Part shown: one piece after another, positions 1-7,454 of the stretch
Position numbering within the stretch: the first letter of the stretch is position 1
Layout of the letters: each line of letters opens with the position of its first letter
NCBI GenBank assembly: GCA_026415985.1
Contig: JAOAGA010000044.1
Location: 1-8,282 of the forward strand
DNA length: 8,282 nucleotides
Reading direction: 5' to 3'
Origin: Pseudomonadota bacterium
GTDB lineage: Bacteria; CALINM01
The notes under the pieces: model-generated
What the model was told of the DNA's origin: nothing
Seen by the model: only the letters and a program-made list of their open reading frames with translations
The model's database searches: none
Made by a program: the position numbers and the translations under genes

Positions 1-740
1 TATTTTTTCTCTCCACATAATATACATTTTTCTCTTTTCTTTATCTTGATTTTGTTTATTTCGTAGGTTATCCCGTTTACAACCAGGAGTTCCCCGGTTA
101 TTGGTTCATGCCAGTTTGTAAGAACCTTGATTGCCTCTATTGCAAGGATAGTCCCTATCATGCCAGAGAAAGCTCCAAGCACTGGAAAATCCAACTCTTT
201 CCAGTTATCAGGTAGTTTCTCAAAAAGGCATCCATAGCAGGCGGTCTTGTAGGGGATCATTGTAAATACATGACCGAACATATCATACATAGCACCATCT
301 ATCATAGGGATATTATGTTTAAGACAAGCCTTGGCAATAGATAGTCTCTCGTAAAAATTTGGTCTTGCAGAAATAGCAAGATCGCAATCTTTTAACATCA
401 AATCTACGGTTTCATCATCAATTCTTTCTTTAAAAATTTCTATATTCAGATCTTCACAAAAGTTTATAAGTGTCTCTTGTGCGATTTCAACCCTTGGTGA
501 GCCTAATTTTTTTTCTCTCATTAGGATCTGTCTGTTTAAATCAGGCAGTTCAAGCTCTCCAAAGTGGCATAGTTTAAGATTTTTAACGCCTGCACAGACA
601 AGATATATAGCGGTTGTCCCGCCAATTCCACCAACACCTCCAATAAACACTTTACTCTCAGATAGCAACTTTTGTTTTTCTTTGTCAAACCCCTCTAAAT
701 TAAGTTGCCTTGAAAATCTTAAAAAAGGGTCCTTAATCAC
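1..740 (-). CDS. ThiF/MoeB/HesA-family E1-like adenylyltransferase, 3' end at window edge
   Basis: The reverse strand reads 246 codons without a stop from a GTG at 740; the two bases at 1-2 begin a TA- codon, so the stop may lie exactly at the edge. Family members use ATP to activate the C-terminus of a ubiquitin-like sulfur carrier or a peptide, in the cytoplasm. Visible hallmarks are the RFSRQ opening (residues 8-12), the nucleotide-binding loop GGVGGIGG (34-41), the LNRQ motif (68-71), and a structural zinc site made of two CxxC pairs (C168/C171 and C239/C242). The Asp pairs usual in MoeB/ThiF, around residues 59-61 and 127, are replaced by His/Gly and Pro. No Cys occupies the crossover loop after the first CxxC. 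The GTG start is chosen because it places RFSRQ about ten residues in; a TTG two codons upstream is possible, and neither has a clear Shine-Dalgarno. No sulfur-carrier gene is visible, so the substrate is unknown. Family assignment is firm; function is open. Confidence 0.9.
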   Translation of the reverse strand, partial: MIKDPFLRFSRQLNLEGFDKEKQKLLSESKVFIGGVGGIGGTTAIYLVCAGVKNLKLCHFGELELPDLNRQILMREKKLGSPRVEIAQETLINFCEDLNIEIFKERIDDETVDLMLKDCDLAISARPNFYERLSIAKACLKHNIPMIDGAMYDMFGHVFTMIPYKTACYGCLFEKLPDNWKELDFPVLGAFSGMIGTILAIEAIKVLTNWHEPITGELLVVNGITYEINKIKIKKREKCILCGEKK

Positions 741-752
741 AATCAATAATGA

Positions 753-765
753 GCATACTTTATGC
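753..765. promoter_or_regulatory. Small inverted repeat GCATA-N3-TATGC just upstream of the ThiF-family gene
   Basis: Five-base arms separated by three bases lie 13-25 bases upstream of the GTG start of the minus-strand gene. The position would suit an operator or a short leader hairpin. Arms this short also arise by chance in AT-rich DNA, so this is only a candidate. Confidence 0.2.
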
Positions 766-817
766 CAAAAAAAATTATTTAAATTTCAGATACTTGCATA
801 AAAAGGGGTCACAAAAG

Positions 818-844
818 ATACAATATTGTTGTATGCTAATACAA
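818..844. promoter_or_regulatory. Cluster of ATACAA half-sites (candidate regulator-binding site)
   Basis: ATACAA occurs at 818-823 and again at 839-844, exactly 21 bp (two helical turns) apart. Its inverse TTGTAT occurs at 829-834, so 818-834 forms a perfect inverted repeat with 6-bp arms and a 5-bp spacer. The cluster lies 32 bp or more upstream of the -10 box at 876-881, where an activator usually sits. A two-component regulator of the OmpR/CusR class or another dimeric regulator is plausible, but none is encoded in the window. The repeat geometry is seen directly; the role is inferred. Confidence 0.4.
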
Positions 845-852
845 AAATGTAA

Positions 853-883
853 TGATTTTTTTACTTTGTGATTTTTATAATCA
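853..883 (+). promoter_or_regulatory. Putative promoter of the metal-efflux operon
   Basis: A perfect TATAAT stands at 876-881. At the usual 17-bp spacing the -35 position (853-858) reads TGATTT, a poor match to TTGACA. This suggests an activator-dependent promoter and fits the half-site cluster just upstream. The -10 also lies within an inverted repeat TGATT-N5-AATCA (869-883), which could be an operator. Transcription would begin near 888, giving an untranslated leader of about 45 bases that lacks a clear Shine-Dalgarno before the ATG at 932. Confidence 0.4.
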
Positions 884-931
884 GGCATTTTCCCCTTTCT
901 TTTTTCATCGTTAATCTTGTAATATCAAAAT

Positions 932-2197
932 ATGTTAACTGATTTAGTCAGGTTTATTCTTGTAATAAGTTTATCTTTTATTTTTCCGCAATATCTTTTT
1001 GCAGAAAATCATTATCTTGTTGAGTTACAGAGTCTTGTTTTGAAGGAAAACCCACGTATCAAAGCTATGGAAAGCGAAGTAGAGATGTTAAAAAAAAGGA
1101 TAGCGGTATCGAGCAGTCTTGAAGATCCAAAGGTAAAGATAGGACTTAATAATATTCCCGTAAATGATTTCTCTCTAAGAAAAGAAGATATGACAAGCAA
1201 AGAGATAGGTATATCTCAGATGATCCCTCTCGGGGGGAAACGGGGCATAAAAGAAGAGATTGCTATAAAGGAATATTATAAGGCTCTTCAAAGGCTGAGA
1301 AAGGAAAGGATTGAGACCCTCAATATGTTTAGGATGAATTTCTATGAGCTTAATTATATAAGAAGCTCTCAGAAAATTGTTGAAGAGATAAGAGAGTATC
1401 TTAATCTTGTGGTTGATATAGAGACCTCCGGAAATAAATCAGGTATGGGAAGCCTTGCTAATGTTATTAAAGCGAATATAGAAAGATCGATGCTTGAGGA
1501 GGAGATTATTAATCTTACCCAGAAGGAGAAAGAGGTTTTAAAGAATATATCCTATCTTGCAGGTAGGGATTTGTCTGTGAATTTTTCAAATATCTCAACC
1601 TTTCGGTTTGAAAACCTGAATCTTAATGAGATTTTGGATAGAGTTTTTATAGAAAACCCGGATATAAAGATTTTAAAGCTTGATAAAGAGATCAGTGAGC
1701 TGGAAACAAGCCTGAGAGAAAGAGAGTACTATCCCGATCTTGAGTTAGGCATATCCTACATGCAGAGAGACGACTCTCCTTACGGAATGAAAAGAGCGGA
1801 TATGATAAGTGCGATGGCAGTATTTAACATACCTCTATGGTATAAATCAAAGAACATGCCTATGATTGCAGAAATGCAAAGGAAAAGAAGTTTTACTGAT
1901 AAGCTTATAGAAGACAAAAAAAATGAGCTGTCTGCAAAATTAGAGACAAATATAAGTCTTCTGAAAAAATGGGAGAAGCTTTATTTACTATACAAAAAGG
2001 ATTTGATTCCGCAAAACGAGCTTCTTCTGGATACATTGATTTCAAGATACCGAACCGGTTTAGGTGATTTTATGCAGGTAATTGATACCTTAAGGACTCT
2101 TCTTAAATACAAAAGAGAGACAGAGATGATGAAAAAGGAGTATTTATCTACCATATCACAAATAAACTCGTTATCAGGGGTTGAGATATTAAGATGA
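932..2197 (+). CDS. cusC: Outer-membrane efflux channel, TolC family, CusC-like
   Basis: This 421-residue protein is the likely outer-membrane exit duct of the RND pump encoded downstream. Residues 1-24 form a signal peptide (hydrophobic stretch 5-22, likely cut after LFA). There is no lipobox cysteine, so unlike E. coli CusC it does not appear to be a lipoprotein. The rest shows the internally duplicated TolC pattern: long amphipathic helices (about 103-210 and 305-410) and two matching strand segments ending in an IPL motif (ISQMIPLGG near 94-102 and AVFNIPLWY near 296-304). The C-terminal helix carries the family's typical YRTGLGDFMQVIDT-like segment (373-386). ATG 932 is the first start after an in-frame stop at 920-922 and is required for the signal peptide, although no good ribosome-binding site precedes it. 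The stop overlaps the next start (ATGA), indicating translational coupling. The symbol is by operon analogy; the family is certain, the metal specificity is not. Confidence 0.9.
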   Translation: MLTDLVRFILVISLSFIFPQYLFAENHYLVELQSLVLKENPRIKAMESEVEMLKKRIAVSSSLEDPKVKIGLNNIPVNDFSLRKEDMTSKEIGISQMIPLGGKRGIKEEIAIKEYYKALQRLRKERIETLNMFRMNFYELNYIRSSQKIVEEIREYLNLVVDIETSGNKSGMGSLANVIKANIERSMLEEEIINLTQKEKEVLKNISYLAGRDLSVNFSNISTFRFENLNLNEILDRVFIENPDIKILKLDKEISELETSLREREYYPDLELGISYMQRDDSPYGMKRADMISAMAVFNIPLWYKSKNMPMIAEMQRKRSFTDKLIEDKKNELSAKLETNISLLKKWEKLYLLYKKDLIPQNELLLDTLISRYRTGLGDFMQVIDTLRTLLKYKRETEMMKKEYLSTISQINSLSGVEILR

Positions 2198-3462
2198 ATA
2201 AGAAAGTTGTTTTTTTGTTAGTTTTTATTCTGGGCTTAGGTGTCTCCTATACAGCTTACCATTATTATCAAAAACATATTAAAAGCTCTCAGATGGTTGG
2301 CAAAGAGGCAGAAAAAAAATTATATACCTGCCCCATGCACCCCCAGATTATATCAGAGAAGCCCGGTAGCTGTCCTATCTGCGGGATGGATCTTGTGCCT
2401 CTTTCTAAGGATGGCGATAAATCTCAAAAAAGAGAAGAAGATGAGGTTGAGGGATTAACGAAAATATATCTTTCAGACAAACAGGCAAGTTTACTTGGCG
2501 TAACCTATGAGGAAGTAAAGAAACGAGAGATAAGTAAAGAGATACTTGCAAGTGCAATTATAAACTATGATGAGACAAGGATATATAAAGTTAGTACAAA
2601 AATTTCCGGATGGATTGAGAAGTTATTTGTTAATCAAACTGGCCAGTTTGTAAGTAAGGGAGAGCCGTTATTTAAGGTTTACAGTCAGGAGCTCCTTACT
2701 GCTCAGGAAGAATATATCTCCATTCTCAGCGCATTGGAAAAAACATCTAATGCCGATCTGAAAACTAATCTTGAAAAATTGAAAAATAATGCTAAAGAAA
2801 GATTGAGACTTCTTGATGTAAGTGAAGAAGATATTCAAAAACTTGAAAGAACAAAGGTAGCTGAGAAAGCTGTTACCGTCTATTCACCTGTCAGTGGTTA
2901 TCTACTGGAGAAGATGGTTTTTGAGGGACAGAGGGTAATGATGAACGAGGTAGTAATGACAATTGTTGATCTAAGCTCTCTTTGGGCAACGGCGGATATC
3001 TTTCAACCTGATTTTCCTTTCGTCAGGATTGGTACCCCTGTGGAAATTTCATTACCTTACTGGAGGGAAAAGAAGTTTTACGGAAAGGTAAGTTTCATAT
3101 ACCCCTCTGTTAATCAGGAGACAAGAACGTTAAAGGTAAGAATAGATATTGAAAATAAGGATCTTACCTTAAAACCGCAGATGTATGCAGAGGCAAAGAT
3201 AAGCTATTCCATAGGAAAAAGAATATCAGTTTCCGAGACAGCAGTTTTTAGAACGGGGACTAAAGAGTATGTTTTTGTTAAAGACAAGGACAATCATCTG
3301 AAACCTCTGTTAGTTAAGACTGGGGTTTTAAGTGGAGATGGTTATTATGAGATTCTTGAGGGGTTGAAGGTGGGGGATATTGTAGTTAGCTCTGCTAACT
3401 TTCTCATAGATTCAGAATCGGCATTAAAATCCGCTTACAAGAAAGCTACGGAAGGGAGGTAA
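2194..3462 (+). CDS. cusB: RND efflux membrane-fusion protein with heavy-metal-binding domain, CusB-like
   Basis: This 422-residue periplasmic adaptor joins the inner-membrane pump to the outer-membrane channel. Residues 4-22 form a membrane anchor or uncleaved signal. Residues 43-70 are a heavy-metal-binding domain of the kind fused to CusB-type adaptors, with a CPMH motif (C46, H49) and CPICGM (C60, C63, M65). Next come a barrel-sandwich/lipoyl half (about 127-165, with SGWIEKLFVNQTGQFVSKGEPL), a helical hairpin (about 166-222), the second lipoyl half (about 226-260, SPVSGYLLEKMVFEGQ), a beta-barrel (261-340) and the membrane-proximal domain (341-410). The start overlaps the preceding stop by four bases. 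Family knowledge suggests the adaptor takes up Cu(I)/Ag(I) and passes it to the pump; the extra Cys/His domain fits soft-metal binding. A stem-loop straddles the stop codon. The tripartite-pump role is very likely, and copper/silver is the best guess for the metal. Confidence 0.93.
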   Translation: MNKKVVFLLVFILGLGVSYTAYHYYQKHIKSSQMVGKEAEKKLYTCPMHPQIISEKPGSCPICGMDLVPLSKDGDKSQKREEDEVEGLTKIYLSDKQASLLGVTYEEVKKREISKEILASAIINYDETRIYKVSTKISGWIEKLFVNQTGQFVSKGEPLFKVYSQELLTAQEEYISILSALEKTSNADLKTNLEKLKNNAKERLRLLDVSEEDIQKLERTKVAEKAVTVYSPVSGYLLEKMVFEGQRVMMNEVVMTIVDLSSLWATADIFQPDFPFVRIGTPVEISLPYWREKKFYGKVSFIYPSVNQETRTLKVRIDIENKDLTLKPQMYAEAKISYSIGKRISVSETAVFRTGTKEYVFVKDKDNHLKPLLVKTGVLSGDGYYEILEGLKVGDIVVSSANFLIDSESALKSAYKKATEGR

Positions 3463-3471
3463 AGCGGATTT
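3427..3471 (+). promoter_or_regulatory. Stem-loop across the cusB-cusA junction, Shine-Dalgarno in the loop
   Basis: The left arm AAATCCGCTTAC (3427-3438) pairs with the right arm GTAAAGCGGATTT (3459-3471), leaving one bulged A and a 20-base loop. It spans the last codons and the stop of the upstream gene. GGGAGG (3454-3459), the only good Shine-Dalgarno before cusA, falls mostly in the loop but ends 24 bases from the ATG at 3484, too far for normal use in a linear leader. The structure could tune pump translation or mRNA stability. There is no T-run after it, so it is not a standard terminator. The pairing is seen directly; the function is inferred. Confidence 0.55.
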
Positions 3472-3483
3472 GCTAAAAAAATT

Positions 3484-6400
3484 ATGATAAAAAAGATAAT
3501 TGAGTTTTCGGCAAACAACAAGTTTTTTGTAATTATTATAACTACCGCATTAGTTACCTTTGCGGTTTATACTCTTAAAAATATTCCCCTTGATGCGATC
3601 CCTGATCTAAGCGATACACAGGTAATTATCTATACTAAATGGGATAGAAACCCTTCCATCATTGAGGATCAGGTAACATATCCTATTGTAAGTAGTCTTC
3701 TTGGTGCGCCCAAAGTTAAGGCAATAAGAGGTTTCAGCGATTATGGATTCTCATACGTTTATGTAATTTTTGAAGATGGAACGGATATATACTGGGCAAG
3801 AAGCAGAGTCATTGAGTATCTTTCTAAGATTCAGGGAAGGCTTCCTGAGGGAGCAAAAACAGAAGTTGGTCCTGATGCTACCGGTGTTGGCTGGATTTTT
3901 CAGTATGCCCTTGTTGACAAAACCGGTAAGTATGATTTGGCCAAGCAAAGAACTTTACAGGACTGGTATATAAAATATGCTTTGCAAAGCGTTGCGGGAG
4001 TAGCCGAGGTTGCAACCGTTGGCGGATTTGAAAAGCAGTATCAGGTAACAATCAATCCCTCACGACTTCAGGCATACAATATATCGGTTATGGATATCGT
4101 AAATGCCATTAAAAAAAGTAGCAATGAGATAGGTGGCAGGCTCATAGAATGGACCGGAAAAGAGTATATGGTTACCGCAGAAGGCTATATCAGAAATATT
4201 GAAACACTCAGAAAAATTGCCGTTAAAAGTGTTAACGGAACTCCTGTCTTTCTCAGTGATATTGCTACTGTTTCATTAGGACCGGATATTAGAAGAGGGC
4301 TTGCTGAGCTTAATGGCGAAGGAGAGGTGGTCGGTGGGATTGTAGTTATGAGGCATAAGGAAAATGCGTTAAACGTCATAAAAAGGGTGAAAGAAAAGCT
4401 TGATGAGATAAAATCAGGGCTTCCTGAGGGAATAGAGATTGTTACCACATACGATAGATCAGATTTAATAAGAAGGGCAATTGATACCCTAAAAAATAGT
4501 CTTATCGAGGAGATTATAATTGTAAGTCTTGTAATCTTGATTTTTCTATGGCACTTCCCCTCTGCATTAGTTCCGATTATTACAATTCCCATATCTGTTT
4601 TGTTGGCCTTTATACCTATGTATTTCATGGGCATTACCTCCAATATAATGAGTCTTGCAGGTATAGCCATATCAATCGGTGTCCTTGTTGACGGTGCCAT
4701 AGTTGAAGTTGAGAACGCCTATAAGAAGATAGAACATTGGATTGCCGATGGGAGAAAAGGTGATTTCCATAAGGTTAGGCTTGAGGCTCTAATGGAAGTG
4801 GGTCCTTCTGTATTTTTTTCACTTCTTGTAATAACTGTTGCGTTTTTACCTGTATTTACCCTAATTGATCAGGAAGGACGGCTTTTTAAACCCCTTGCCT
4901 GGACAAAAACCCTAACAATGGCTTTGGCTTCTCTCTTAGCTATCACGTTAGATCCTTCTGTTAGAATGTTTTTTACAAGGCTCGACCCTTTTTGTTTTAA
5001 ACCAAGATTCTTATCAAAATTGGCAACGACTCTTTTTGTTGGGACCTATTATCCCGAAGAAAGGCATCCCATAAGCCGATTTTTATTCAAGATTTATGAG
5101 CCCACCTGCAGGTTTGTTCTAAACCATCCCAGAAAGGTTATTGCAACTGCTTTAATTATCATTATTTCTGTAATTCCTGTATATTTTAAGTTAGGCTCTG
5201 AGTTTATGCCACCTTTAAATGAGGGAACAATACTTTATATGCCTACCACCTTACCGGGCATTTCTGTAACGGAGGCAAAAAGACTACTTATACTGCAGGA
5301 CAGAATATTAAAAACCTTTCCGGAGGTAGAGACTGTCTTTGGAAAGGCAGGCAGAGCGGATACCTCTACAGATCCCGCTCCATTTTCAATGATGGAGACA
5401 ACGGTTGTTTTGAAGCCTAAAGAACAATGGCGGGAAAAGAAAAGATGGTATTCCGAATGGGCACCGGAATTTTTGAAAAAGCTTTTAAGACCAATATGGG
5501 ATGACAGGATTTCCTATGAGGAGCTAATCTCTGAGATGGATAAGGCGCTTCAGATACCCGGCAATACCAATGCTTGGACTATGCCCATAAAAGGCAGGAT
5601 AGATATGCTAACTACCGGTGTCAGAACACCGATTGGCATAAAAATAATGGGAAGGGATTTAAAAAAGATAGAGGAGATAGGTATAGAGATAGAGAGAGTA
5701 ATAAAAGATTTAAAAGGGACAAGAAGCGTTTTTGCCGAGAGGGTTGGTGGTGGTTACTATGTAAACTTTACTCCAAAAAGGGAGATGCTTGCAAGATACG
5801 GGCTTACCCTTTCTGACCTCCAAATGGTTATAGCAACGGCAATAGGCGGTGAAAACATCTTAACAACAATAGAAGGAAGAGAAAGATATAACATTAATGT
5901 CAGATATGAAAGAGATTTCAGAACCTCCCTTGACTCTTTACAGAGGGTTCTTGTAACAACAATGATGGGGTTTCAGATACCTTTGGGCGAGCTTGCTGAT
6001 ATATATTTATCTTACGGTCCTTCTATGATAAGAAACGAGAACGGTATGATTGCAGGCTATGTTTATGTTGATATCGAGAATGTTGATTTAGGAACGTATG
6101 TTAAACTTGCAAAAGACGAGATAGCAAAAAGACTGAAACTCCCTGAAGGGTATACACTAACCTTCAGCGGTCAGTACGAAAATATGCTGAGAGTGAAGGA
6201 AAGGCTAAAAATTATTCTACCGGTAACATTTGTTCTGATAATATTCATTCTTTATTTAAATACCCGCTCCGTTGTGAAATCTTTTATAGTTCTATTAGCA
6301 GTTCCCTTCTCTCTGGTTGGGGCAATACTCTTGCTTTACTTGCTTGATTATAATATATCCATTGCGGTTTGGGTCGGAATGATTGCATTAATGGGGCTTG

Positions 6401-6726
6401 ATGCAGAAACGGGTGTTTTTATGCTTGTCTTTTTGGACTTAGCCTATGAAGATGCCAGGAAAAACGGAAAATTAAATAATATTGATGATTTGAAAGAGGC
6501 AATAGTTAACGGTGCAGTTAAAAGAATAAGACCAAAAATTATGACTGTTCTTACCTCAATGATCGGGCTTATGCCCATTATGTGGTCAACGGGCACAGGG
6601 GCGGATATGATGAAAAGGATCACCGCACCAATGGTTGGTGGGCTGACAACCTCTTTTTTGATGGAACTTGTTGTTTATCCTGCTATATATCTGATATGGA
6701 AAAAAAGGGAGCTTAAAACTGGCTAA
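3484..6726 (+). CDS. cusA: Heavy-metal RND efflux pump (HME-RND), CusA-like, probable Cu(I)/Ag(I) exporter
   Basis: This 1080-residue proton-driven inner-membrane transporter is full length for the family. Membrane segments are seen at about 12-30, 342-360, 362-382, 388-410, 440-460, 476-490, 550-568, 908-925, 930-950, 957-985, 1015-1033 and 1045-1072. The transmembrane proton site LVDGAIVEVEN keeps D403 and E410. The periplasmic substrate cleft keeps the residues characteristic of CusA: M586 (LYMP), D630/M636/E638 (DPAPFSMME) and R705/M708 (RIDML), aligned with E. coli CusA M573, M623 and M672. This favours Cu(I)/Ag(I) over the divalent-ion CzcA type. Insertions relative to E. coli CusA lie near 497-535 (cytoplasmic) and 651-680. 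ATG 3484 gives the canonical MIKKIIEFSA opening; there is no ATG, GTG or TTG between it and the upstream stop in this frame. It follows the adaptor gene by 21 bases with a stem-loop between. Family is certain; metal is inferred. Confidence 0.95.
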   Translation: MIKKIIEFSANNKFFVIIITTALVTFAVYTLKNIPLDAIPDLSDTQVIIYTKWDRNPSIIEDQVTYPIVSSLLGAPKVKAIRGFSDYGFSYVYVIFEDGTDIYWARSRVIEYLSKIQGRLPEGAKTEVGPDATGVGWIFQYALVDKTGKYDLAKQRTLQDWYIKYALQSVAGVAEVATVGGFEKQYQVTINPSRLQAYNISVMDIVNAIKKSSNEIGGRLIEWTGKEYMVTAEGYIRNIETLRKIAVKSVNGTPVFLSDIATVSLGPDIRRGLAELNGEGEVVGGIVVMRHKENALNVIKRVKEKLDEIKSGLPEGIEIVTTYDRSDLIRRAIDTLKNSLIEEIIIVSLVILIFLWHFPSALVPIITIPISVLLAFIPMYFMGITSNIMSLAGIAISIGVLVDGAIVEVENAYKKIEHWIADGRKGDFHKVRLEALMEVGPSVFFSLLVITVAFLPVFTLIDQEGRLFKPLAWTKTLTMALASLLAITLDPSVRMFFTRLDPFCFKPRFLSKLATTLFVGTYYPEERHPISRFLFKIYEPTCRFVLNHPRKVIATALIIIISVIPVYFKLGSEFMPPLNEGTILYMPTTLPGISVTEAKRLLILQDRILKTFPEVETVFGKAGRADTSTDPAPFSMMETTVVLKPKEQWREKKRWYSEWAPEFLKKLLRPIWDDRISYEELISEMDKALQIPGNTNAWTMPIKGRIDMLTTGVRTPIGIKIMGRDLKKIEEIGIEIERVIKDLKGTRSVFAERVGGGYYVNFTPKREMLARYGLTLSDLQMVIATAIGGENILTTIEGRERYNINVRYERDFRTSLDSLQRVLVTTMMGFQIPLGELADIYLSYGPSMIRNENGMIAGYVYVDIENVDLGTYVKLAKDEIAKRLKLPEGYTLTFSGQYENMLRVKERLKIILPVTFVLIIFILYLNTRSVVKSFIVLLAVPFSLVGAILLLYLLDYNISIAVWVGMIALMGLDAETGVFMLVFLDLAYEDARKNGKLNNIDDLKEAIVNGAVKRIRPKIMTVLTSMIGLMPIMWSTGTGADMMKRITAPMVGGLTTSFLMELVVYPAIYLIWKKRELKTG

Positions 6727-6765
6727 AACCTATATATGTCGTTTGCAATAAAATAAAAACTTGTA

Positions 6766-6774
6766 AAAGGAGGT
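6766..6774 (+). promoter_or_regulatory. Strong ribosome-binding site for the small Met/His-rich gene
   Basis: AAAGGAGGT ends five bases before the ATG at 6779. It is by far the best Shine-Dalgarno in the window, while the three pump genes have weak or displaced sites. This suggests the small secreted protein is made in greater amounts than the membrane complex, as expected of a periplasmic carrier. Confidence 0.8.
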
Positions 6775-6778
6775 TACT

Positions 6779-7258
6779 ATGAAAAATTTTTTTATGATGT
6801 TATTGGCAATTACTTTAATTACCGGTTCAGCTTTTGCCCAGCATGGTCATAGTTCCGCAGGAAAGGAAGGGCACGGTTCATCTTCTTTAGGTAAAAGTAT
6901 TTTTAAGGGAGAAAGCAAGGGTGTTAAGGTGGAAGGGTGGCTTAACGATATCGAGAGTGCCATGAAGGCTATGATGAAAGATAGTGGTATGAAAATAGAC
7001 AAAAGTAAGATGGATCCAAACTTAACTCACCACATTTCTTTTATGATATCAACCGATGACAAAGCAGGCAAAATAAAGGATGCAAAGCTGAAAATTTCCT
7101 ATAAAGAAGGTTCAAAAGAGTATACTCTTATGTCTATGCAAGGACATTACGGTTCCGATATCTCCTTAAAAGAGAAGGGAAGCTATAAGGCTACATTAAT
7201 CGTAAATACTGAAAAATCAGGAACAATACAGTTTAACTTTAATATAAAGAATCAGTGA
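6779..7258 (+). CDS. Secreted Met/His-rich protein of unknown function, probable periplasmic metal binder
   Basis: This 159-residue protein has a clear signal peptide (residues 1-20, cut after AFA). The mature N-terminus is His-rich (QHGHSSAGKEGHG: H22, H24, H32). A Met-rich helix follows (M62, M65, M66, M71, M78), and then a predicted beta-sandwich half (about 83-157) with HH at 84-85, M89, and a MSMQGHYG motif (M118, M120, H123). Methionine and histidine in this arrangement are typical ligands for Cu(I) and Ag(I) in the oxidising periplasm. It lies 52 bases after the pump gene with no terminator visible, so it is probably in the operon. It occupies the place that CusF holds in E. coli systems but has no recognisable CusF fold signature. 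It resembles a conserved uncharacterised type of small protein that I recall beside such pumps, but I cannot name a family. Metal binding and a carrier or sink role are inferred. Confidence 0.85.
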   Translation: MKNFFMMLLAITLITGSAFAQHGHSSAGKEGHGSSSLGKSIFKGESKGVKVEGWLNDIESAMKAMMKDSGMKIDKSKMDPNLTHHISFMISTDDKAGKIKDAKLKISYKEGSKEYTLMSMQGHYGSDISLKEKGSYKATLIVNTEKSGTIQFNFNIKNQ

Positions 7259-7454
7259 TAAATAAATTTGACTTTCAGAGAAAAAATTTGATTGAGATCA
7301 GATAAAGCCAGAGTGGAGGGAAACAAGTAGAAACTTCCTTTAAAACTTTGGCTTTATCTTATAAAAGAAGGTTTATATTTAAATACTTTTACAGGAAAAA
7401 TAAGTTATTACCATACCTCCCGTATATTTTCTTATGTTTTCCTAAAATATAAGT
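7259..7454. other. Intergenic stretch without a recognisable gene
   Basis: AT-rich DNA following the efflux operon. It holds the inverted repeat at 7300-7359, described separately. I see no convincing open frame, tRNA, promoter, or hairpin-plus-T-run terminator on either strand. Confidence 0.6.
7300..7359. repeat. Imperfect 15-bp inverted repeat downstream of the operon
   Basis: AGATAAAGCCAGAGT (7300-7314) faces ACTTTGGCTTTATCT (7345-7359); 14 of 15 positions pair and the mismatch is a G-U, with a 30-base spacer. The second arm is the exact reverse complement of a word at 7914-7928. In RNA it could fold into a stem ending the operon transcript, but no T-run follows. The shared word suggests a dispersed repeat rather than a simple terminator. 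Confidence 0.65.

Noticed and set aside
741-931. CueR/MerR or CsoR-type copper operator
   Set aside because: I looked for the long-spacer MerR dyad and the G-tract CsoR palindrome in the intergenic region and found neither.
4185-4700. A 171-codon open frame on the minus strand inside the pump gene
   Set aside because: It lies wholly opposite a strongly conserved RND pump sequence, has no ribosome-binding site, and its translation has low-complexity Ile/Ser/Thr content typical of an antisense shadow.
7300-7359. Rho-independent terminator of the efflux operon
   Set aside because: The stem is AT-rich with a 30-base loop and is followed by TATAAAAG rather than a T-run; the same word recurs elsewhere, which suits a repeat better.
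7400-7440. Short minus-strand reading frame beginning at an ATG after GGGAGGT
   Set aside because: It ends after about eleven codons, and the Shine-Dalgarno-like bases abut the ATG with no spacing.
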